64,000 nt of DNA, taken from contig NZ_BBJT01000003.1 in the NCBI RefSeq assembly GCF_000739915.1, forward strand, positions 248,001 through 312,000, given 5' to 3'. This DNA is from Paenibacillus chitinolyticus NBRC 15660 (GTDB lineage: Bacteria > Bacillota > Bacilli > Paenibacillales > NBRC-103111). Both the position numbers and the translations under genes were made by a program. The notes below the pieces were generated by a model. It was not told the origin of the DNA and searched no databases. It was given only the letters and a program-made list of their open reading frames with translations. Position 1 is the stretch's first letter. The number at the start of each line of letters is the position of its first letter. This document shows positions 34,224-42,700 of this stretch, piece after piece.

Positions 34224-35108
34224 CTATTGCAAATAATGAACGGAGCGGCGGCTCATCGTCACGGAAACTAAAGAGAATAAGGCAGAGATGAACACCAGCA
34301 CAAGCGCAACCGCCGAAGCTTCTCCGACATTAAAGCTGTCAAAAGCAGATTGATAATACATATACAACAGCGTGCGCGTGGAGCCGGATGGTCCTCCTTG
34401 AGTCAGAATGCTGATCTGATCATAAGCCTGGAACGACTGCAGCCACAAAATAATAAATAGGAAGAAGGAGGTCGGCGAGATCAACGGCAGCGTAACACTT
34501 TTGAAGATGCTCCATTCGCCGGCGCCATCCATGAAAGCTGCTTCCCGCAAATCCTTCGGCACCCCTTGTAATGCAACCAAATAAAAAACCATTGCCCAGC
34601 CGACATATTTCCACACGCTGACAATAATGACGCAAAGAAGCGCCCACTTCGAGCTTTGCAGCCAGGGCAGACCGTCAGCCCCCAGTCCAATCAAGATCGA
34701 ATTCGCTAAGCCTGATCGCGGTTCGAAGATCCATGACCATACAATCGATACGGCTACCGTCGGTGTAACCCATGGTGAGAACAAAATTGCCCGGTATACG
34801 CCGGCCCCTCTTCCTTGCCTGCTAAGAATAAGAGCCAAAGCTAATCCCCCGGTCATTGTCGGAATGACCATCCCAAGACCGAATAGCAGCGTCACCTTTA
34901 ATGCTTTATAAAACTCTTCATTCGCAAACAATTCCTTATAGTTTTCAAATCCTACCCAAGTCTTCACTGGACTCATAAAGTCCCAATCCGTAAAGCTTAA
35001 ATAAACGATATACACCATCGGAGCCAGCCAGAATAAAGTGAGCGGCACCATAGCAGGCAGCACGTAGAAGTAAGCTGCAGGTTCACCCCATCGCTTAAAT
35101 TTTTTCAT
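34224..35108 (-). CDS. ABC transporter permease (UgpA-like)
   Basis: 294 residues from ATG 35108 (TGAGG six bases upstream): AYFYVLPAMVPLTLFWLAPM opens the first membrane segment, and the EAA loop is PKDLREAAFMDGAGEWSIFK. The reading frame is open 101 codons further upstream, but that part (to 35411) belongs to a decayed integrase-like gene and not to the permease. First gene of a five-gene importer-hydrolase operon. Its natural upstream region has been replaced by mobile-element debris, so the original promoter may be lost. Confidence 0.88.
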   Translation of the reverse strand: MKKFKRWGEPAAYFYVLPAMVPLTLFWLAPMVYIVYLSFTDWDFMSPVKTWVGFENYKELFANEEFYKALKVTLLFGLGMVIPTMTGGLALALILSRQGRGAGVYRAILFSPWVTPTVAVSIVWSWIFEPRSGLANSILIGLGADGLPWLQSSKWALLCVIIVSVWKYVGWAMVFYLVALQGVPKDLREAAFMDGAGEWSIFKSVTLPLISPTSFFLFIILWLQSFQAYDQISILTQGGPSGSTRTLLYMYYQSAFDSFNVGEASAVALVLVFISALFSLVSVTMSRRSVHYLQ

Positions 35109-35164
35109 AGCAACCTCACTTTTGTTCAATTTTATTTGAATATAGTTTATTTTTTGATATTTTA

Positions 35165-35892
35165 CCTTGTTTTGAATAATGTTCTGGTGATGTAGGTCTA
35201 AAGATAATTTATCCCAAGGAATAAAATGGATTCGCTCGTTTTGATATTCAGTTTCGCCATAGTAAAACTCTAAAGGAACCTCTTCAAAGTTGTTTTTCAC
35301 AGCGATTATTAGTTTGTTTATAATCTCTCGTAGACGTTTTATTTGGATTGTATCTGAAGTGAACTTGTGCGCGGATTCTGGGAAGTAAGGGGGCCACTGC
35401 TGAAGTTTCATCTTTTCTCGTTTTTTGTGCAGATTCTATGGCATTCTTTCTTGCATCATAATCACGATTATCAAAAGGAAAATCAGGAAGTGTGTATTTA
35501 GAAAAGTAGCTCTGTTCTTCAATTGACAATTTAGATTTTATCCATTTTGTAACATTAAACACAAAAGATCTATAGTAGGTTACAAAAGTCTGTCTCTGTT
35601 GAGATGAATGATCATGGTGTACTTCACCATCCAAATATTTGTTAATATGAACATAGCTCATTTCGCCCATCGTTTTTATTTCTAACGCTGTAAAAATGTC
35701 ACGGAACCTTGCATTCAATGCAGTCAACATATTAAATATTGATCCAGGAGATAGATCTCTGTCCGTTAAGCATATTAGAGCCAGAGCAAAATGGTTGGAC
35801 CAAGGAGTCTCACAACAATATTTCAGAAAGTACCGTACAGATACTTCGTCAAGTACATCCCAGAAATAAAGTTCATTAAAAAGTGCTCATAC
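35165..35892 (-). pseudogene. Frameshifted, truncated integrase-like gene remnant
   Basis: Minus-strand coding sequence that reads continuously from about 35892 (ALFNELYFWDVLDEVSVRYF...) to about 35349 (PLLPRIRAQVHFRYN), then shifts frame near 35340-35350 and goes on as QIKRLREIINKLIIAVKNNF to about 35170, where it loses similarity to any protein I recognise. Just upstream, the same frame has stop codons at about 35895 and 35913 and then another open stretch to about 36037. From memory it resembles the N-terminal region of large phage-integrase-like proteins of Firmicutes; the catalytic C-terminal half is absent. Clearly non-functional. Confidence 0.5.
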
Positions 35893-35980
35893 ACTAATTA
35901 AATTTCAGAAAGGTTCTACAGTACTTTTTAGTTGAGTCCGTAAATTTTTTTGTAAAATATCTTCTCCCAATAAATGAAGA

Positions 35981-36047
35981 GAGCCATATTCAAACTCCTC
36001 AAGTTTGTCGAGACAACAAACTAGTGAGGTAGATTTGAAAATGGCTC
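35981..36047. repeat. Long imperfect hairpin at the IS remnant end
   Basis: Outer arms 35981-36000 and 36026-36047 are imperfect inverted copies (gaggagtttgaatatggctc versus the right arm); inner arms AGTTTGT (36002-36008) and ACAAACT (36016-36022). The transposase ATG and its ribosome binding site lie in the right arm. Confidence 0.55.
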
Positions 36048-36100
36048 AATATCAGATTAGCGCAGATTCGAATATTTTGCATTTATTTGCCCGATACCAA
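36041..36100 (+). mobile_element. IS256-family transposase 5' remnant
   Basis: The reading frame begins MAQYQISADSNILHLF, very close to the N-terminus of IS256-family transposases (MAQYQI...LH.LF). It then continues as unrelated sequence and no downstream DDE domain is present, so only the start of the element survives. No second IS end was found. The rest of 36101-36176 shows nothing identifiable. Confidence 0.65.
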
Positions 36101-36176
36101 CGTAGCGAGCAAACTTTTGTATTTGTTGAATTCGTTTTTTTCATTCAGTTCATTTATTACAGGAATGGATCCTATC

Positions 36177-36770
36177 CTACTTTGTTATTATCTTATCTTT
36201 CAAACTGACATGCTGGACAATCTGAATCCATCTTGAAAACAACGATTGAATATAATCCGAATTGAGGGTACGATTTAAAATCTTTGCCTCAAAATAAACA
36301 GCTTCTTCATTCATAGTAAAAGAGAATGAGAAATCACAGTATTCCGTATAGCCTTTATCTCCTGTGAACTGATATAAAAACATCGGAAATAACCCATTTT
36401 GCTTGTAATCAATAATAAATTTCGCTTGTGTACATTTTGGAGCTGCTTGCTCCTTGTTTTTTACGTTCTCCAACAATACATTCAAATCGTCGTGATTACT
36501 GATCTCGAACGATGCAAAAGTATTATTCGCCCCATAGCAAACCGACAGCTCCTGCTGACCTGTCGCCTCGATAACACTATAGGTGTACAGAAACAATAGC
36601 CACGACTCCAGTGCTGTCTCGCTCTCTGATTGCATTTCCTTCAGTGCATGAAATAAATCACGATTATCTTGGAAATGGAATACGAATACCTTATTCCTAC
36701 TACCTAACAGATACGAATCTGGGAACGGAACTTGTGCACATCTCATTGCCGTTTGACTGCTTACATCAAT
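36177..36770 (-). other. Terminal domain of the last NRPS module (degenerate C-like, not TE)
   Basis: After T7 comes a region of about 190 residues (from SSQTAMRCAQVPFPDSY to the stop). No GxSxG lipase motif, no reductase Rossmann motif. Parts look like the C-lobe of a condensation domain (LESWLLFLYTYSVIEATGQQ, SLFSRWIQIVQHVSL), but the HHxxxDG catalytic half is absent. Confidence 0.6.
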
Positions 36771-39700
36771 GAACGTTGCCAGTTGAGCGATAGTAGAATT
36801 TGCGAATATATCGCCCACTTTTACAATCCCCGGGTACCTTTCTTCGATTCGTGCCAACATACTCATGATTAATAATGAATTTCCGCCTAGTTCAAAGAAA
36901 TTATCATGAATGCCGATTTGCTCACTCGCAAGAATATCACGCCAAATAGTTACAAGTTCCTTCTCCCTATCGTTTTGCGCGGCAACAAATGTATCGTGTC
37001 CCATAAGGGCACGCACGTTTGGCAAAGGCAACCGATGTTTATCCACTTTCCCTGAGCGTGTGACAGGAATTTGCTCCAATTGCATAATAAACGATGGAAT
37101 CATGTATGACGGAAGGATCTTCTTTAAGTGTTGTTTAATCTCAAATGGATCAACCACTGTATGAGATACTATATACCCACATAACGATTGGATTTCATGA
37201 TTATTAGTTGCAATTACAACCGCATCTTGGATCCCTTCCAGTTGCCGCAGCGCATTTTCCACTTCTCCCAGCTCTATCCGGAATCCCCTGATCTTCACTT
37301 GGTCATCCATACGGCCTAGATAAGCTATGTTCCCGTCCGGCAGCCATTTGGCTAAGTCTCCCGACCGGTACAATTTCCCCTCCCCGTATGGATTCTCAAT
37401 AAACTTCTCTGCGGTTAGTGCCGGAAGGTTCAAGTATCCTTTTGCCACACCGCTGCCTGCAATGCATAACTCCCCTGGTACACCTATCCCGCATAGCTTC
37501 ATGCCATCCATAATATAAATCTGCGTATTGCTCGTTGGTTTCCCAATAGGTACAGGATAGGGAATGTCACTCTCTCCATCGTATTCCCAACCAGTTGCCA
37601 ATACTGTACTTTCCGTCGGTCCATAGGCATTGATATATAGTGTACCGCTCCCTGCCTTTTTGATCATTTCCGCGTTTGCTGCCGATCCCCCAGTCGTCAG
37701 TACCCTTAGTCCGCTTATATCCGTCTGCAGATAGTATTGCGGCGGGAGCAACGTCAACGTGATTCCGTTTTTCTTAATAAAGGCGTTAAAGCTGCTCACA
37801 TCCGATAGAACCCCTTGGGACACGAGGGTTAGCTTTGCACCCAGCAAAAGCGACAGGGTCATCTCCCATACGGAGGCGTCAAATATATAGTTGGCAAACT
37901 GAAGCACGTTATCACGCTTCGTCACTTCATACTTCTCCTGCAGGTAACTCCTCATCGCAACTACGCCGCTGTGCGCTAACATCACCCCTTTCGGCTGCCC
38001 CGTCGTTCCGGATGTATAGATAATATAAGCCAAATCATCGGGGCCGTTGACTTGCTCCGGATTCTCGTCTTGCCCTTCCCAGAGCTTATCGGCCGCCAGA
38101 TTAATCGTCGGCAAATCCGTTTCAATCGTAGTTTTATACACAAGCACTGCCTTTGGTTTGCAGTCATTTAGGATAAACCGCATACGCTCTGCCGGAATTG
38201 TAGGATCGACGGGCACATACGCACCACCTGCCTTGATGATGCCATACATCCCGGCAATCATCTCCACGCTTCGCTCTGCCACGATCACCACGCGGTCATC
38301 AGGTTTAATGTGCAGTCTGCGAAGCGCCCATGCCACTTGGTTGATTTTTCTGTTTAACGCGTCATACGTCACATGGTTGTCTTCATAGACAACGGCGGTT
38401 GCATCCGGTCTGTTAGCAACCTGCTCTTCCCATAATGCTGGAATCGTTTTATCCTTTGCATACGGTAAGTACGTGTCATTAAATACACCTAGTATCTGTT
38501 CTTTTTCTTCCTCTGTTATTGTCTCAAGTTCAGATAACTTCATTTCTGGGTTTGCTGCTAAGGCATGCAACACATGTTCTAGCCGCGCAAGCATTTGTAC
38601 AATGTCCTCATTCGCATACACATTCGGATTGTAAAGTATTTCACAGACTATTTTCTCTCCCGACTCGTATGCGCATAACGTCAAGTTGAACGGGGGTTGG
38701 TCGCGGGATGACGTAATCTCGTACGTGAAATCTGTTAGCTTATCCTCATCCACATAATAGTTTTCAAACGCATAGAGCACTTGAATCAAGTGCTGTTTCT
38801 GCTCCGTCTGTGCTTGAATCTCTGCAAGCGAACAATAGGCATATTGTTCACTTTCCGACCCTTGCTGTTGCATTTCTTTGAGCAGCCTCATTACACTCAT
38901 GCCTTCTTTGCTCGCTACACGCACGGGGATCGTATTAATAAACAGACCGACGATATCTTCTATTCCACGCACATCGCTTTGCCGTCCAGATGTTACTTTC
39001 CCGAATACCACATCTTTTTGTCCGCTGTATGCTTGCAAAACAACTCCCCAGGCCGTTTCCACTATATTACTCACCGTCATTTGATGGGCGGATGTCAGTT
39101 CTTTTATCCGCAATCTGTCCTCGGGAGTTAATGTGATCGCTAGGCGCTGTACTTGCTGTTCGCTTTCTTGCGGTGTATACACCGGTTTAATCTCGGCAAC
39201 TTCTTCATACCCTGCTAATACGTCTGACCAGTAAGACAGCCCTTTTTGTTGATCTTGTTTTTCTAGCCAATTAATATAATCTTCGTAGGATGTCTGATCC
39301 TGCTTGTCCTTTATTACCTGCTTCTTTAGATCAGATGTCAAAGCACCTTTTTGCAGCGCTGTATAGAGTCGGTTGAACTCTCCGTATACCGTTGATAGGC
39401 ACCAACCATCCATAATAATGTGATGAAAATTCCAGATCAATTGATAACAGTCTTTTGACAGTACTACGTGATGTACACGCAATAACGGGTCTTGTGCTAG
39501 GTCAAAACCTCGCTGGATTTGACCGTGTGCGATCGCCTCCACCATTTCTGCCTGCACGACTGCTTCTACTCCCGTTAGGTCCGTTCTTTCGTATTCCACT
39601 TCCCTCTCTCGGATCACGACTTGTTTCGGCATCGATATATCTTTATGAATAATCGCCGTACGCAGCACTTCGTGCCGTATCGCAAGAAGCCCTAGTGCTT

Positions 39701-42700
39701 GCTTCACCATGTGCTCATCGGCATAGCCTTGCCCTATAAAAATATTCTGGTTTCTATAGGCTGTCGATTCTGGTTCGGCGATGCTATGGTATAGCATCCC
39801 TTTCTGCAATGAAGTGAGTCCGTATATTCGCTCTACCTGAGATGAATCCCCGACTGTTTGTTGAATGACCGATAAATCCGTTCGGGTTAAATCCGCTGCC
39901 CGGTAGTCAGACGGTGTCCGAACCGATTCTTTTATCGCTATACAGTGGTCTTTTACCGCAAGTAATGCTGCCATGTATCGTTCACTAAAGGATTGCATCC
40001 GATCACTGGATAGATAGGACCGGTTATACCCGATCACCAGCTGCAGCTTTCCATCCAGGATGCCCCCGTTGACGATAATCTTGCGGAAGACGGTATTTTC
40101 ATCGGCTGACCCTTTGCCCGAACTAAAAAAGTGTAGTTTTCTCCCCTTCGCCTCAGCGTCCATTTGTCCCATGTAGTTAAACATGACTTCAAGCGGTCTG
40201 ACCGGCAATTGTTCCTGTAATAGACCATATCCAAGGCCTCGGTTCGGGATTTTACGCAGCATCTCTTTGGTTGTAATGATACTTTCTGCTATCTCCTCAT
40301 GACACGGTACCACCACCGGATATATACTTGTAAACCATCCGACCGTCCGGTCGATATCGATCCGCTTATGAATCGGCTCTCTTCCGTGTCCTTCCATGCC
40401 TATCGTTACATCCCTTGCCCCTGTCAGCTTCCTCACGGTCATTCCCAGGGCGCTGATGAGCAAGTCATTGATCTCGGTATTATACGCTCGACTTGCCTGG
40501 TGGATAAGCTGTGCGGTTTCTTCCTTATTTAAATGGATCGTGCAGCTGCCATACCCGCTTTCCCCCGTCTGTTCGTCCATCCTTAGTTCGCCTGCCGCCA
40601 TCTGCGCGGCCACTTGTTCCCAGTACGGCCGTTCTTTTTGCAATAGATGGCTGTCCTTATATTCTGCCAGTGCTTCTGCCCATGCCTTATAGGACGCTGT
40701 CTTTGACGGGAATTGGATCTTTGTCCCCTCTTTTACTTGCCGGATGGCTGTGCTGATATCTTCCTGCAGGATACGCCACGATACACCGTCCACCACAAGA
40801 TGATGGATCCCTAGAAACAGCAGGTTCCCTGCCACTGTCCGGAACATCGCTGCCTTCACCAGCGGCCCTTCTTCTAAGTTAATGCTGCTATGCAGATCCG
40901 TACATGCCGCTTCCATGAGCTCTGCTGCTGCTTGTTCTTCGCTATAGTCATACACCTTCAGCTCATACGCTTTGCTGTCTCTCACCTTTACGATCTCTAG
41001 CTGACCTTCCCGGTAGACCGATCTCAGGATATCATGATGCGCCATAAGGGCATCCAGCACTTCCCGAAGCTGCTTCTCCTCTTCCAGCTCAATCTCCATC
41101 AGCATGTCCTGATTGAAGTGGTGCGGCTTAAGAAGATTCCAGGATGCAAACTCCCTGATGATCGGCGTCAGCGGTACGATGCCACTCACTTCAGCTTGCT
41201 CGTACTGTTCCTCTAGGGCAGACTTTTGCGCCGCGTAGCTGATTGCCTCAACCGTATACTTTTGCATAATATCTTTGATTGCGATATGGTACCCTGCGCT
41301 TCTTAACTTCGATACGATACGTATCGCCTTGATCGAGTCTCCGCCCAGCTCAAAGAAACTGTCCTGCGTGCCGACCCGCTCTACGCCTAGGACTTCACTA
41401 AAGATACTGCACAGCTGCGCTTCAAGTTCGTTTTTCGGAGCCGTGTATGCCTTCTCGCTTACTGCCACGATCTCCGGCAATGCCCGTTTATCCAGCTTGC
41501 CATTGCGCGTCACCGGCAGTTGTTCGATCTGCATCATATACGCTGGTACCATATAAGCCGGCAGCACTTCCTCCAAGTCCCGTCTCACCGCTTGCAGCTG
41601 GACGACATCTTTCGATATGAGGTAAGCAAACAGCGCTTTCTCTCCATCATGGGTGTCCCGCACGATGACCGCCGCATCTTGGATTCCTTCCAGCTGCCGT
41701 AGCGCATTTTCCACTTCTCCCAGCTCTATCCGGAATCCCCTGATCTTCACTTGGTCATCCATACGGCCTAAATAGGCGATGTTCCCGTCCGGCAGCCATT
41801 TGGCTAAGTCCCCCGACCGGTACAATTTCCCCTCCCCGTATGGATTCTCAATAAACTTCTCTGCGGTTAGTGCCGGAAGGTTCAAGTATCCTTTTGCCAC
41901 ACCGCTGCCTGCAATGCATAACTCCCCTGGTACACCTATCCCGCATAGCTTCATGTCATCCATAATATAAATTTGCGTATTGCTCGTTGGTTTCCCAATA
42001 GGTAGAGGATAGGGAATGTCACTCTCTCCATCGTATTCCCATCCAGTTGCCAATACTGTACTTTCCGTCGGTCCATAGGCATTGATATATCGTGTACCGC
42101 TCCCTGCCTTTTTGATCATTTCCGCGTTTGCTGCCGATCCCCCTGTTGTCAGTACCCTTAGTCCGCTTATATCCGTCTGCAGATAGTATTGCGGCGGGAG
42201 CAACGTCAACGTGATTCCGTTTTTCTTAATAAAGGCGTTAAAGCTGCTCACATCCGATAGAACCCCTTGGGACACGAGGGTTAGCTTTGCACCCAGCAAA
42301 AGCGACAGGGTCATCTCCCATACGGAGGCGTCAAATATATAGTTGGCAAACTGAAGCACGTTATCTTGCTGCGTCACTTCATACTTCTCCTGCAGGTAAC
42401 TCCTCATCGCAACTACGCCGCTGTGCGCTAACATCACCCCTTTCGGCTGCCCCGTCGTTCCGGATGTATAGATAATATAAGCCAAATCATCGGGGCGGTT
42501 GACTTGCTCCGGATTTTCACCTTGCCCTTCCCAGAGCTTATCGTCCGCCAGATTAATCGTCGGCAAATCCGTTTCAATCGTAGTTTTATACACAAGTACT
42601 GCCTTTGGTTTGCAGTCATTTAGGATAAACCGCATACGCTCTGCTGGGATTGTAGGATCGACCGGCACATACGCACCACCTGCCTTGATGATGCCATACA

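Noticed and set aside
35109-35411. 101-codon N-terminal extension of the UgpA-like permease
   Set aside because: The extension belongs to the decayed integrase-like gene; the permease has a proper ribosome binding site and ATG at 35108.
35696-35869. Plus-strand 57-codon frame (MSRNLAFNAVNILNIDPGD...)
   Set aside because: Antisense to the pseudogene, whose minus-strand translation is longer and more protein-like.
36177-36770. Thioesterase at the NRPS terminus
   Set aside because: No GxSxG motif or alpha/beta-hydrolase pattern; the text resembles a condensation-domain C-lobe.
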